Positions 46,357 through 56,719 of a stretch of DNA of 64,000 nt are shown here, in pieces. Within the stretch, counting starts at the first letter, position 1; each line of letters starts with the position of its first letter. The position numbers and the translations under genes were made by a program. A model generated the notes under the pieces. The model saw only the letters and a list, made by a program, of their open reading frames with translations. It was not told where the DNA came from and searched no databases. The DNA is from JACQFZ01 sp045810625 (lineage in GTDB: Bacteria; Pseudomonadota; Gammaproteobacteria; Acidiferrobacterales; Sulfurifustaceae), in assembly GCA_045810625.1 (NCBI GenBank), contig JBJMVQ010000074.1:11632-75631 (forward strand), in the 5' to 3' direction.

Positions 46357-48711
46357 ATGATGAAGGTTCGCGGATTCGTTCTTCAAAGCAGCTACCGGGT
46401 AGTGCCCGAGGCGGATGGGCGGCGCGTTCCCGCCGTGTACGTCTATGGCCGCCTCGAAGATGGCGGCACGTTTCTCGTGCGCGATTTTCGCCAACGACCG
46501 CATTTCTACATTCGCGCGGTCGACGCCGAGCAGGCCCGAGCATTGGGCGCCCCGGAACCACGGCCGGTCGACAAACGCACTTTCGACGGCACGCCGGTCT
46601 GCCGGATCGAAGTGGAAACGCCGCCGGATGTGCCGGGGCTGCGCGATCGCCTGCAGGGCGCGGGCATCGACACCTTCGAAGCCGACGTTCGTTTCGCTGT
46701 CCGCTATTTGATCGAGCGCGCGATCAAAGGCGGGTGCGAGATCGAGGGCGAAGCGAAGCCGGGCACCGGTATCGATCACGTTTTCGACAATCCGACGCTC
46801 CGCCCCGCCGACGTTCGCGTCGAACCGCGCGTGTTGTCGTTCGATATCGAGACCGACGCCAAAGGCGAACGCCTGCTCGCGATCGCGCTCTACGCGGACG
46901 GCGTCGACGAAGTCCTGATCGTCGACGGCGGCAATCGCGCGATGCCCGAACGCGCCGTCGGTTTCCGAGATGAACGGGCCGCGCTCGACGCGTTCTGCGA
47001 TCGCGTCGTGCGATTCGACCCCGACGTGCTGACCGGCTGGAACATCGTCGACTTCGACCTCAACGCACTGCAACGCATCGCCGCCCGGCTGCGCCACCCG
47101 TTCGCGATCGGCCGGGATGACGGCGCGATCCGGATTCGCAAAGCCGAAGGTTACTTCGGCAGCGGTCAAGCCATCGTACCCGGGCGGCTCGTGCTCGACG
47201 GCATCGATCTGCTGCGCGGCGCCTTCGTACGCATGGACGACTATTCGCTCGACGCCGTCGCGCGCGAGGTCCTTGGTGAAGGCAAGGCCGTTGCCGGCGC
47301 CGTGCACGATCGCATGGGCGAAATCTTCCACAACTACGAGCACGATCTCGCTGCGTTCGCGCTTTACGCCCGCACGGACGCCCGCCTTGCCTACGACATC
47401 GTCGGCAAGCTGAACCTGGTACGGCTCGCATTCGCGCGCAGCCAGCTGACCGGCATGACGCCGGATCGCGTGGCGGCGAGCATCGCATCGTTCGATTTTC
47501 TCTATCTCACCGAACTGGCGAAGCGCGGCATCGTGGCGCCGAGCGTGCGCGGCGACGATTCACGCGTGCACGCGGCTCAGCACGGCGGCCACGTCCTCGA
47601 GCCGGTCACCGGGATGCATCGCAACGTCTGGGTATTCGATTTCAAGAGCCTCTATCCCAGCATCATTCGTACCTTCAACATCGACCCGCTGGCGTACGTC
47701 GACGGCTCTTCCGCCGAGGCTGATCTGATCGAGACCCCCGGCGGCAAATTCCGCCGCGAGCCGGCCATTCTGCCGCGGATGCTCGACGAGCTGTTTCCGC
47801 GCCGGAGCGCCGCGAAGAAGGCCGGCGACGACGTCGCCGCGAACGCGATCAAGATTCTGATGAACTCGTTCTACGGCGTGCTGGGCACGTCGGCGTGCCG
47901 TTTTCACAATCCGGCGCTCGCGAACTCGATCACGCAAACGGGCCGCGATCTACTGCTGTGGTCGAAGCGCTGGTTCGAAGCGCGCGGCTTTCAAGTCCTC
48001 TACGGCGATACCGATAGCCTGTTCGTGCATTCCTCCGCCAACGATCCAAATCAAGCGCGCGCACAAGGCCCGCAGCTCGCGAGCGAATTGACGCGCGATC
48101 TCGCCCGCTATATCAACGAGCGTTGGCGGGTCGAGAGCCGGCTCGAGCTCGAATTCGAGAAACTGTATCTGAAACTATTTCTGCCGCGCGCACGCCACAG
48201 CGTACGCGGCGCGAGTAAGCGCTACGCGGGCCTCCTTCATGGCGCGGATGACAGCAGCGTCGAATTCGTCGGCATGGAAGTCGTGCGTCGCGACTGGACC
48301 GCACTCGCGAAACAGGTCCAACGGGAGTTGTATCAGCGGCTCTTTACCGACCAGTCGGTCGACCAATATCTCGCAGATGTCGTCAAGAAAGTCCGGCACG
48401 GAGATCTGGACGACGCGTTGGTGTATCGCAAGAATCTGCGCAAGGACACAGAAGATTACACCGCAACGACGCCGCCGCACGTGGTCGCGGCGCGCAAGTC
48501 GACCCAACCGCTCGGGCGACTGATCAGCTATGTGATGACGACCGCCGGGCCCGAGCCGATCGACAATGTGCAACACCCGTTGGACCGGGAACACTACGTC
48601 GAAAAACAGGTGAAGGCGGTCGCCGAACCGGTCCTGGCGACACTGGGTCTCGATTTCGAACGGGTGATCGGCGATAACCGGCAGCTCGATCTTTATTCGT
48701 TGTTCAACTGA
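46357..48711 (+). CDS. polB: DNA polymerase II (family B)
   Basis: The 784-residue protein is a complete family-B polymerase of the Escherichia coli Pol II type. Exonuclease motifs are FDIET (Exo I), TGWNIVDFDLNAL (Exo II) and YARTDARLAYD (Exo III). Polymerase motifs are DFKSLYPSIIRTF (motif A), KILMNSFYGVLGTSACRF (motif B) and YGDTDSLF (motif C, two metal-binding aspartates). Both activities should be intact. Pol II acts in replication restart and translesion synthesis. The ribosome site is weak; ATG 46360 is an alternative. The last 19 bases overlap a small lipoprotein gene on the other strand. Confidence 0.97.
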   Translation: MMKVRGFVLQSSYRVVPEADGRRVPAVYVYGRLEDGGTFLVRDFRQRPHFYIRAVDAEQARALGAPEPRPVDKRTFDGTPVCRIEVETPPDVPGLRDRLQGAGIDTFEADVRFAVRYLIERAIKGGCEIEGEAKPGTGIDHVFDNPTLRPADVRVEPRVLSFDIETDAKGERLLAIALYADGVDEVLIVDGGNRAMPERAVGFRDERAALDAFCDRVVRFDPDVLTGWNIVDFDLNALQRIAARLRHPFAIGRDDGAIRIRKAEGYFGSGQAIVPGRLVLDGIDLLRGAFVRMDDYSLDAVAREVLGEGKAVAGAVHDRMGEIFHNYEHDLAAFALYARTDARLAYDIVGKLNLVRLAFARSQLTGMTPDRVAASIASFDFLYLTELAKRGIVAPSVRGDDSRVHAAQHGGHVLEPVTGMHRNVWVFDFKSLYPSIIRTFNIDPLAYVDGSSAEADLIETPGGKFRREPAILPRMLDELFPRRSAAKKAGDDVAANAIKILMNSFYGVLGTSACRFHNPALANSITQTGRDLLLWSKRWFEARGFQVLYGDTDSLFVHSSANDPNQARAQGPQLASELTRDLARYINERWRVESRLELEFEKLYLKLFLPRARHSVRGASKRYAGLLHGADDSSVEFVGMEVVRRDWTALAKQVQRELYQRLFTDQSVDQYLADVVKKVRHGDLDDALVYRKNLRKDTEDYTATTPPHVVAARKSTQPLGRLISYVMTTAGPEPIDNVQHPLDREHYVEKQVKAVAEPVLATLGLDFERVIGDNRQLDLYSLFN

Positions 48712-48920
48712 TTCTCTTCCGCCGCTTCCCCGCTGGCGCGTGCACTCTCCCGCATTTGCTCCGCCGCGGCCCCGATCCGCTGTCGTAGCTGATCCACTGT
48801 TTTCTTGCCCTGCTCGACTTCCTGCTTCTTCACGGCCGCCGCAGTCGCCGCTGTTGTCGTGGTGTCCGCTCCGCAACCCGCACAGAGCGCGACCGTCAAC
48901 GCCAGTAACGCCTGTCTCAT
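48693..48920 (-). CDS. Small lipoprotein, unknown function
   Basis: The 75-residue protein starts at ATG 48920 after GGGGGTG. It has a lipoprotein signal (MRQALLALTVALCAGC, Cys16) and a mature part that is Ala/Thr-rich and then strongly helical (VKKQEVEQGKKTVDQLRQRI, AAEQMRESARAS), likely a coiled coil as in Lpp-like proteins. I do not recognise a family. It overlaps the end of polB by 19 bases. Confidence 0.75.
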   Translation of the reverse strand: MRQALLALTVALCAGCGADTTTTAATAAAVKKQEVEQGKKTVDQLRQRIGAAAEQMRESARASGEAAEENQLNNE

Positions 48921-49145
48921 CGGTTCACCCCCCGCTGTTCGTTCTGACCAAACATGTCGGTGCCGACCGAAAGGCCCCCGCATCGCGCCCGTGCGACGCC
49001 TCGGTCGTAAATGCACCTTACCGCCGCATGGCTATACTTCAGAAAAGAAAAAGGGCGGCCGCAAGTCGCGCGTGCGTCCTGCTTCCGGCGCTGCATCGCC
49101 GGCGCTTACAGCAACAATAGATCAATACCAGGAAAAGGGAGTCGC

Positions 49146-49832
49146 ATGTCGCCGGACCTCGTCAACGGGCTGGTTTATCTCGTGGTATTTCTGTTCTCCG
49201 TGACGCTTCACGAAGCGGCGCACGCCTGGGCCGCGAAGCTTGGCGGCGACCTCACGGCCTATCACGGCGGTCAGGTGTCGCTCGATCCGATCCCACACAT
49301 CAAACGGGAACCGATCGGCATGCTGGTTCTCCCGCTGGTATCGGTCATCGCCTCCGGGTGGCCGCTCGGCTTCGCGAGCGCCCCCTACGATCCCATTTGG
49401 GCGCGGGAGTATCCGAAACGCGCCGCCCTGATGGCGCTCGCCGGTCCGGCGGCAAATCTGCTCGTCGTCTTGATCGCCGCGGGGCTGTTGCGTCTCGGGC
49501 TTGCTACCGTGTTTCACCCTCCCCACGCGATTCGATTCGGTCAACTCGCACTCGCGGAAGAAAACAGCATCTGGGCCGGTGCGGCGTTTTTGCTGAGTGT
49601 GCTGTTCTCCATGAATTTACTGCTCGCCATATTCAACATGCTCCCCTTGCCACCGCTCGACGGCAGCGGCGCGTTACCGCTCCTGCTCGATGACAAAACG
49701 ACCGACGTCTACCTCGATTTCATGTGGAGCAACCCTACTATCGGTTGGGTAGGTTTGTTCATCGCGTGGCAAATCTTTGGCGGGCTGTTTCGACCGATCT
49801 TTCAAATCGCGGCCGGGCTTCTTTACTTCTAA
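49146..49832 (+). CDS. Site-2 protease-family (M50) membrane metalloprotease
   Basis: The 228-residue membrane protein has the zinc motif HEAAH (22-26) in the first membrane segment and a second conserved motif NMLPLPPLDGSGAL (about 175) that supplies the third ligand. This is the short, PDZ-free FtsH-independent YwhC/SpoIVFB-like branch of site-2 proteases. GGGAG precedes ATG 49146. It probably cleaves membrane-bound regulators or signal-peptide fragments; the target is unknown. Confidence 0.9.
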   Translation: MSPDLVNGLVYLVVFLFSVTLHEAAHAWAAKLGGDLTAYHGGQVSLDPIPHIKREPIGMLVLPLVSVIASGWPLGFASAPYDPIWAREYPKRAALMALAGPAANLLVVLIAAGLLRLGLATVFHPPHAIRFGQLALAEENSIWAGAAFLLSVLFSMNLLLAIFNMLPLPPLDGSGALPLLLDDKTTDVYLDFMWSNPTIGWVGLFIAWQIFGGLFRPIFQIAAGLLYF

Positions 49833-50059
49833 CAACGCTACACGTCGTCGCCGCCCGGCCCAAACTCGCATTTCCAGCTGCTGTCTGCTCCGTTGACCGG
49901 ATGCCGTGTTGGACGCGAACAAGCGATCGCGCGCGTACGGTCCTGTTAGTACCAACCCGTCTTGTGCGCGCGCGGGTTGCTCCTCCATAGTCGCTCCTAC
50001 TGAATCTTCCTCTCCTTGGCAAAGACCGGGTTGCGCAATTGGCAGCGATACGCGCTCGA

Positions 50060-51598
50060 ATGCTTCAGAAAGCAGTCCTAACGGCTTTCGCGGTCGTGGT
50101 CACTGCCGCTGCCGTCACGGCATCTTTTCCTATTGATGTCGCGCCGCGCACAACCGATCGAATCGGGCCTTACCTGCGCAATCCGCGGTACTGGCAGTAT
50201 AAGGGTCAACCCGTGGTGCTCCTGGGCGGTTCGAAAGATTACAACCTGTTCCAGATCCCGGATCTCGAGGAACACCTGAGGCTGCTTGCGGCCGCGGGCG
50301 GCAACTACATTCGCAACAGCATGAGCGGGCGCGACCCCGGCGACGTCCAGCCGTACGCCCGGGCACGGGACGGGCACTACGACCTGGAGGTATGGAACGA
50401 CGAGTACTGGCGCCGCTTCGACGAATTGCTGTGGTTAACCTATGAGATGGACATCATCGTGCAGATCGAGGTGTGGGACCGCTTCGATTTCTCGCGCGAT
50501 CAATGGAAAACCACGCCGTTCAATCCGGAGAACAATATCAACTACACGTACGAGCAGTCGGGTTTCGCGGAAAGCTACTCGGACCACCCCGGAGAAAATC
50601 AGCAGCCATTCTTCTACACGACGCCCCGACAGCGGAACAACACCGTCGTGCTGCGACATCAGCAGCGCTTCGTCGATGAAATGCTGCGCCACTCGTTGCC
50701 ATATCCCAACGTGCTCTATTGCATCGACAATGAAACCTCGGGGGATGAAGCATGGTCGGCCTACTGGGCCGACTACATCCACTCGCGTGCGCGGGCGGCC
50801 GGGGTGACGGTGCATGTCACCGAGATGTGGGACGACTGGGACGTGCGCGCAGCGCAGCATCGACGCACGTTCGATTACCCGACACGCTACGATTTTGTCG
50901 ACGTTTCTCAGAACAACCACCAGCGCGGCGAGAAACACTGGCGAGACTTCCAATGGGCCCGGCAGTATCTCGACACTTACCCACGCCCAATGAACGCCGT
51001 GAAAATATACGGCGCCGATGGGGGCGCGACGCCGCCGCCGAATCAGCCGTGGTGGCGCGGCTGGCGCCGGCGGATCGGCATTAAGCCGACGACCGACACA
51101 TCCACCGACTACGGCGACACGCAGGAGGGAACGGCGCGCTGGTGGCGACACTTGATCGGCGGCGGCGCCGCAATGCGTTTTCACCGACCGCCGGCCGGGA
51201 TCGGCCTGAACACCGTCGCGCAACAGCACATCCGCAGCGCACGAATGTTCTTGCAGGAGTTCGATATCGTCCGTGCAACACCCGACACCGAGCATACGCT
51301 GCTGGCCGATCGCCATGCCGACGAGGCTTACGTCACGCGCATCGACGGCGAAGCGTACGCGGTCTACTTCCCGAACGCAGGAGACGTGCGATTGTCCGTC
51401 GAACGTGCACAAGCCTATTCCGTCACGTGGCTCGATATCCTCGCGAGCCGATGGGGCGACGCGTCGTTCGTGGACAACCAACGCTCGCTTCGACTGAAAA
51501 CGCCGGGAAGCGGTCAGTGGCTCGCGCTGGTAAAGAAAAATCGCGCCGCGGAGAACGATCGGGACGTGCGGGAGGTTACATCTTTCCGACGACGTTGA
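50060..51598 (+). CDS. Exported glycoside-hydrolase-like protein
   Basis: The 512-residue protein has a signal peptide (AVLTAFAVVVTAAAVTA) and a TIM-barrel-like body. The block NPRYWQYKGQPVVLLGGSKDYNLFQIPDLEEHLRLLAAAGGNYIRN resembles the start of cellulase-like GH5/DUF4038-type proteins. Candidate catalytic glutamates are in YCIDNETSGDE and VHVTEMWDDWD. The last 100 residues look like a beta-sandwich (DEAYVTRIDGEAYAVYFPN). No specific family could be fixed. ATG 50060 is chosen over TTG 50039. Its 3' end overlaps the convergent OmpA-type gene by 23 bases. Confidence 0.8.
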   Translation: MLQKAVLTAFAVVVTAAAVTASFPIDVAPRTTDRIGPYLRNPRYWQYKGQPVVLLGGSKDYNLFQIPDLEEHLRLLAAAGGNYIRNSMSGRDPGDVQPYARARDGHYDLEVWNDEYWRRFDELLWLTYEMDIIVQIEVWDRFDFSRDQWKTTPFNPENNINYTYEQSGFAESYSDHPGENQQPFFYTTPRQRNNTVVLRHQQRFVDEMLRHSLPYPNVLYCIDNETSGDEAWSAYWADYIHSRARAAGVTVHVTEMWDDWDVRAAQHRRTFDYPTRYDFVDVSQNNHQRGEKHWRDFQWARQYLDTYPRPMNAVKIYGADGGATPPPNQPWWRGWRRRIGIKPTTDTSTDYGDTQEGTARWWRHLIGGGAAMRFHRPPAGIGLNTVAQQHIRSARMFLQEFDIVRATPDTEHTLLADRHADEAYVTRIDGEAYAVYFPNAGDVRLSVERAQAYSVTWLDILASRWGDASFVDNQRSLRLKTPGSGQWLALVKKNRAAENDRDVREVTSFRRR

Positions 51599-54500
51599 TG
51601 AACACGCCGCGGCTCGTGTAGCTCTGGTCGGTAAGGTTGTCGGAGAAGTCGGTAAAGTTGTAGCCGACACCCACTTTGATGTTGTTCCCCATGTGCCAGT
51701 ACAACGCGAGCAGCGAACCGCTGCGTTGATCGTTTGCGTCCGGCAGGTCGAGCAGACGCAGCTCGATCATCGCGTCCCAGCGGCGGATGAACTCGTAATC
51801 GGCGCGCACGATATAGAGTTGCGCGCGGCTGTCGAAGAATTCCCGCGTCACGCGGTCCGGCGCCACCTGTCCCAAGCGGTAGGCATACTTGCCGCCGATC
51901 GACCAGCGCTGCGTGAGGTCGTAGGTCGTGTCGAGCGAGAAGATGTGGCTCTTCTGGATCATATCCACCGGCACGTTCGTCACGCTCACCTGGTCCGCGG
52001 TCGGCACATTGTAGAAATAGGTGTACTTGAAGAGCGTGTTCAGGCGATCGTTCGTCACCGGCCGGTAGCCGTAGCCGAGAACCGCCTCGGTGTAGTTGCC
52101 GTCGAAGAACGTGCCGAGCGAGCTCTTGCTGTCGGCGTGATTCAGCTTGCCGATGATCCGCCACTCCGGGCTCACCTGATACTTCAAACTGTTCTTGATC
52201 AGCCACGTCGTACGTTCCGAGAAGGTCGTATCCAGCGCTTGCGTCTCGTCGACGCGATATTCGAGCGCGCTCGCAATCTTGATGCTGTCGAAGCCGTAAC
52301 CGACCTGGACCGCCATGCCGCTGCGCTTGGTCTCCGCTCCGGTCGTGTTGTCGCGCAGTGTGCCGAAGTCGACGCGCGCGCCCAAATTCAGTCGATCGCT
52401 CGGCGCGACGTCGACACCGGCCGACTGCGTCAGTCCGGTCGGCACGTCGCCGTGCGTGTAGCGATCTTCCACGTATACGCTGGTCGTGTCCGAATAGCGC
52501 GTCCGGAAGCCGGTCACCATGTCGCCCTTCTTGGCGCGAATGCCGTTGTCGGTACTCTCGTTTTCGACCACGTAGTTGAGATACAGATTCGTCCGATCGG
52601 AGTAGAGATACTCCGTCCCGATTTTGCCGGCGCCGCCGAGATCGCCGCTCGACACTTCGCCGTTCACTTTGAAGCGATCGGTGACACGGAACGATCCACC
52701 GCTGCCGACGCGGCCGTTGTCCTCGCGGTTGCCGGTCTTGTCCACCGTATCCTGCACGTAGCCGTACGCCGTCCAGCGTCCGCGCGAGTCGTACGTCAGG
52801 CGCGTCGCGACATCGGTCCGTTCGCCCTGCTCCTGCGTCAGCGGAACCACCGGCGAACGATCGACGCGGTTGTCATTCCGCACGCCGGTGCTCACTTGCC
52901 AGTGATCGTTCAGCTGGTAGCCGAGGTCGACTTCGCTCGCGCTCGTCTGCAGTCCCTGGTCGCGCGCGCGTTTGTCGGTCTTCGCGTTCAGGCTCAGCCG
53001 GTCGGTCACCGGCATCTGCAACGTCCCGCCCGACTGGTTCGTGTCCGTCGGCGTCGTCAAACCGGGCGCCGAGTAGCCGGCATCCAGACTTTGCTTGTAA
53101 AAGGTGACCTTGCCCTTCGCGCCGTCGATCACGTCGCCGAAGCCGACGCTGGTATCGACGCGATACGCGCCCGCTTCGAGGTTATTGCCGAAGAGCGGGT
53201 CGACTTCGCCGAAGGTGAAGCCACCGTCATTCGATTGCTGCGACGTCGTGCCCGGACCGGTACTCTTCGACGTTTCGAGCTTGATCCACGACTCGGCGCT
53301 CTTGCGCAGCGTCAGATCGGAGGCGTTCACACCGCTCTTCGTATCGGCCTCTTCGCTGCGCGACGACGTGAACCCGATCTTCACGTAGTCGTTCAACCAG
53401 TAATGCGTACGGCCGCCAACCGCGAGCGTGTTGATATTGTCGAAGCCGGGCGTGAATTCGTAGCGGACGACGAGGAACACCGGGTTCCCGCTGAGCGAAT
53501 CGGAGGCGACCAGCAAGTTGTCACTCGCGGTCGATGACAGCGGTTGTGCAAGAACGATGCGACCCTGCAGGTAGTCGATGTCGTAGTCGATGACCGGCGT
53601 GAGATTCTTGACGGCAAGGACGAGGCCCGAGTCCTTGTCGCGAACCTCGATGCGCACCCGGTCGGAGCCGGTCAGGATGTCCTGATGACGCAGGAAGTAG
53701 AGCGAGCCGCCGGTGCCGCGGAATTCGTCGCGCGCGCCGACCGTGCCGGGCTCGGCCGCGAAGCTGTCCGCGACGAAGCGCTCTTCGCCGAAACTCGTCT
53801 TCCCCGGTGATTGGTAATGCGCGTTCGCACCGTACAGGCCGCGATCGACGTGCGCGAGATCGTTGTCGGTGTACGCGATCTTGAAGTTGCCCCACATCGC
53901 GTAATTGAAATCCTTCATCAGCTTCACGTAGAACTTGCCGAGCGTCGGCGCGTCTTCTTCCACGGTGCTGTCGTCGCCGAACGTCGGGTAGGTGTAGTCC
54001 GGATCGACGCGCCGGAACAGCGCATCGGGCGTCTTGTTCATGAAGTTGCTGAACAGGTCCTTCACCGGACCTTCTCGCGTATCGGCGCTCGCCGTGAGTT
54101 TCCAGCCGTCGCCGAATTTTCCGTTGGTATAGAACGCGAGCCGTCCGTCCACGTTGTAATCGTTGTTGTAGTGGTTCGTATCGCCGGTGACGAGCTGCGC
54201 CGGCCCCGAGGTCTTATCTTTCGAGGCCGTGAGGTCGGCAATCGCCACATAGAACCAGTCGTTGCGCTTCATCTCCAGATCGCGCAAGTACAGCTCGCCG
54301 TTGCCGGCGCTGTCGAGCACGCCGACTTCCACGGTGTGCAGGCCCGGCGGCAAGATCGCTTCGGCGACGAACTTGCCATCCTTGTCCACCGGCACTGCCC
54401 GCCCCCCTACGTATACCGTGTGCTCACCCGGAATGTCGCTGCCGTAAACGCGTACCGTGCCGCCTTTCTTGTCGATGTTCTCGACCGCGATCCGCGTTTC

Positions 54501-56687
54501 GCCATATCCGACCAGCAGCTCTTTCGCGGTCTCGTGTTCCTTCAGATTCGTATCGAGCTTGTCGACGACCCAGATTTGCTGCGGCTTCGTTTCATCGAAG
54601 CGGCCGTTCTTGTCGTAAACGCGCAGCACGTATTTCAGTTCCCGGTTCGGAGCGTGATAATCGTCGAAGCTCGGCTGCCACTCGGCGCTGCCGTCTTTGT
54701 CGAGCGGAAGCACCGCGAGCGGAACATCGCGTTCGGACTGCGCGCTGTCGAATACACGAACCTCGGCCTTGTCGATGAACGCCGGGTAGTTCGCGTACAT
54801 GCGGAACTGCATGAGATTGTCCGGGATCTCCGTGTCCGGATCGTCCCGATAACGAATGGTCGTCGGCCACGCCGACACGTTGAGACGCGGCTTCAACTCC
54901 AGATCGTCGAACTTGAATTGAATCTTCGCCTTGTCGAGCGCGACGTCGGTGCAGCGTTGAATGTCCGACACGCTCTTGCCCGGATCGTCGACCGGCTTTC
55001 CATCGACCGTGATTCGCATCAGGTTCAGCGCGAACGGGTCCTGCGGCTGCACTTCGCGCGTGATCCGCGTGACTTCAAGGCTGTCGTCGTCGAGCGCCGC
55101 CAGCTCGTCGTACACCACCCGCACCTCGACGCGCGACGTATCCGACTCGACGAAGCCGGTGTTCACGACGTCGGCGGACTGCACGTACCCGCGACCCTCG
55201 AACTCGACCTGGCGGTCGGCCAGACCGAGCTGCTCCTTCACTGCGCCCATGACGCGGCGCGCCCGCGCGGTCGACAAGCCGATGTCATCGCCGTACACCA
55301 TCGCGGTGCGCCGATCGAGCGGCTGGTTGTTCGTGTACCCGACGAAGCGCAGACGCACGTTGGTCTTGTCGCGCACCTCGTCCATGGCCTCACGCAAATG
55401 CGCAAGGTACTCCGGCGATATCGCCGGCTTGCCCTGCTCGAACAGGATCGGCTTGATGCCGCCCGAGCGCGGCTCGTAGTCACGCGTCACAATTTCCGCA
55501 CCGCCCTGCTCCGGACAGATTTGCGGCTCGTCCGGCAGCTCTTGCAGCGCGTCGTCGTACCAGAATTCGACCTCGATGCGACGATTCAGCGCCCTGCCCT
55601 TCTCCGTGTCGTTCGCGGCGAGCGGCATGGCGGCGCCTTTGCCGACGACCTCGATCGCGGACGTCGGCAACTTCAATGCGTCCTGCACGGCGAGCGACGC
55701 GCGGCGCGCGCGAGCCTTCGACAAGCCTTCATGCGTGCCGTAAATGCGTTCGGCGCGTCCAGTGAGCGGCAGGTTGTCGGTGTAGCCGATAAATTTGACG
55801 ACGAGGTTCTGCTTGCCTTTCAGATCCGACAATACCTGGCGCAATTTCTGCAGAAAGTCGTCGGGGATGCTCGTCGTGTCGTCGTCGAAATGCAGCGGCG
55901 GCATCAGGTTCTTGATGCGGGCGCGCTTCGCGTGGCCTTCCTTGTAGCGCAGCTTACAAACCGTCTCGACGCGGCAGACTTTGACGCGATTGAATTGCTC
56001 CGCGACCACGACTTCCTTGTCGACGAGCTTCTCGCCGATCTCGTCGTACCACACCTCGACCGCGACGCGCCGGTTCTGCGCGCGTCCCGCGGCGGTCGCG
56101 TTGCTCGCCACCGGCCGCGCTTCGCCGAACCCTTCGTACGATATCGACTCGGGCGGTAAATGCAGCGCCTGCTTGAAATACTCCGCGACCGTGCCCGCGC
56201 GCTCGCGCGACAGCCCGACGTTATCGCCGTACTGCATCTTGATCGCGCCCGCGAGCGGCACGTTGTCGGTGTGCCCCACGAAATGCAGCCGCACGTTGGC
56301 GCGGCCCTTCATGCGGTTCAGCACGTCGCGCAGCAGCGCTGTGTACTCCGGCGGAATCTCGGCCTCGCCGGAGCCGAACCGAATCGGCGGCACGACATTT
56401 TGCAGCTTCACCGTCTTCACGTCCTGCACCTTCACTTTGCGCACTTCGACGCGGTCGCCTTGTCCCTCCGGCTTGTCGTTCAGCGTCCATTGCGCACGCG
56501 GCGCGTCGGGCGCCGAGTGCTGCTCGACCGTCGCGCCAAGGCTCGGGCTTTCCGAGACGATGGTCGAATCGGCGGGGACGCTCGCGTCCGGCGCCTCCGC
56601 CGGCCATGACGCGGAGACGAAGAGCGCCATCAGCGCGGCCGCGCCGACTGTCGCAATTCCCCTTTTCAACATCCCTACGTCACGCAT
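51576..56687 (-). CDS. Giant outer-membrane protein: three OmpA-like domains, Ig-like region, large beta-barrel
   Basis: The 1,703-residue protein has a signal peptide (KRGIATVGAAALMALFVSASW). Three OmpA-like domains follow, each beginning PPIRFGSG-, PPLHFDDD- or KPILFEQG-type. The first two keep the peptidoglycan-binding HTDN/YTDN and GRxxNRR residues; the third has YTNN and lacks NRR. Residues about 590-850 look like Ig/CBM-like beta domains (GTVRVYGSDIPGEHTVYVGG). From about 900 to the end the sequence is rich in alternating strands (KLTASADTREGP, TGVRNDNR, LALYWHMGNNIKVGVGYNFTDFSDN), as in a long outer-membrane barrel. It follows the DUF11 giant by 32 bases and is surely in one operon with it. 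Confidence 0.85.
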   Translation of the reverse strand: MRDVGMLKRGIATVGAAALMALFVSASWPAEAPDASVPADSTIVSESPSLGATVEQHSAPDAPRAQWTLNDKPEGQGDRVEVRKVKVQDVKTVKLQNVVPPIRFGSGEAEIPPEYTALLRDVLNRMKGRANVRLHFVGHTDNVPLAGAIKMQYGDNVGLSRERAGTVAEYFKQALHLPPESISYEGFGEARPVASNATAAGRAQNRRVAVEVWYDEIGEKLVDKEVVVAEQFNRVKVCRVETVCKLRYKEGHAKRARIKNLMPPLHFDDDTTSIPDDFLQKLRQVLSDLKGKQNLVVKFIGYTDNLPLTGRAERIYGTHEGLSKARARRASLAVQDALKLPTSAIEVVGKGAAMPLAANDTEKGRALNRRIEVEFWYDDALQELPDEPQICPEQGGAEIVTRDYEPRSGGIKPILFEQGKPAISPEYLAHLREAMDEVRDKTNVRLRFVGYTNNQPLDRRTAMVYGDDIGLSTARARRVMGAVKEQLGLADRQVEFEGRGYVQSADVVNTGFVESDTSRVEVRVVYDELAALDDDSLEVTRITREVQPQDPFALNLMRITVDGKPVDDPGKSVSDIQRCTDVALDKAKIQFKFDDLELKPRLNVSAWPTTIRYRDDPDTEIPDNLMQFRMYANYPAFIDKAEVRVFDSAQSERDVPLAVLPLDKDGSAEWQPSFDDYHAPNRELKYVLRVYDKNGRFDETKPQQIWVVDKLDTNLKEHETAKELLVGYGETRIAVENIDKKGGTVRVYGSDIPGEHTVYVGGRAVPVDKDGKFVAEAILPPGLHTVEVGVLDSAGNGELYLRDLEMKRNDWFYVAIADLTASKDKTSGPAQLVTGDTNHYNNDYNVDGRLAFYTNGKFGDGWKLTASADTREGPVKDLFSNFMNKTPDALFRRVDPDYTYPTFGDDSTVEEDAPTLGKFYVKLMKDFNYAMWGNFKIAYTDNDLAHVDRGLYGANAHYQSPGKTSFGEERFVADSFAAEPGTVGARDEFRGTGGSLYFLRHQDILTGSDRVRIEVRDKDSGLVLAVKNLTPVIDYDIDYLQGRIVLAQPLSSTASDNLLVASDSLSGNPVFLVVRYEFTPGFDNINTLAVGGRTHYWLNDYVKIGFTSSRSEEADTKSGVNASDLTLRKSAESWIKLETSKSTGPGTTSQQSNDGGFTFGEVDPLFGNNLEAGAYRVDTSVGFGDVIDGAKGKVTFYKQSLDAGYSAPGLTTPTDTNQSGGTLQMPVTDRLSLNAKTDKRARDQGLQTSASEVDLGYQLNDHWQVSTGVRNDNRVDRSPVVPLTQEQGERTDVATRLTYDSRGRWTAYGYVQDTVDKTGNREDNGRVGSGGSFRVTDRFKVNGEVSSGDLGGAGKIGTEYLYSDRTNLYLNYVVENESTDNGIRAKKGDMVTGFRTRYSDTTSVYVEDRYTHGDVPTGLTQSAGVDVAPSDRLNLGARVDFGTLRDNTTGAETKRSGMAVQVGYGFDSIKIASALEYRVDETQALDTTFSERTTWLIKNSLKYQVSPEWRIIGKLNHADSKSSLGTFFDGNYTEAVLGYGYRPVTNDRLNTLFKYTYFYNVPTADQVSVTNVPVDMIQKSHIFSLDTTYDLTQRWSIGGKYAYRLGQVAPDRVTREFFDSRAQLYIVRADYEFIRRWDAMIELRLLDLPDANDQRSGSLLALYWHMGNNIKVGVGYNFTDFSDNLTDQSYTSRGVFINVVGKM

Positions 56688-56719
56688 TCGTTATTGGTCG
56701 TGGAGAACGCACTCACGTG

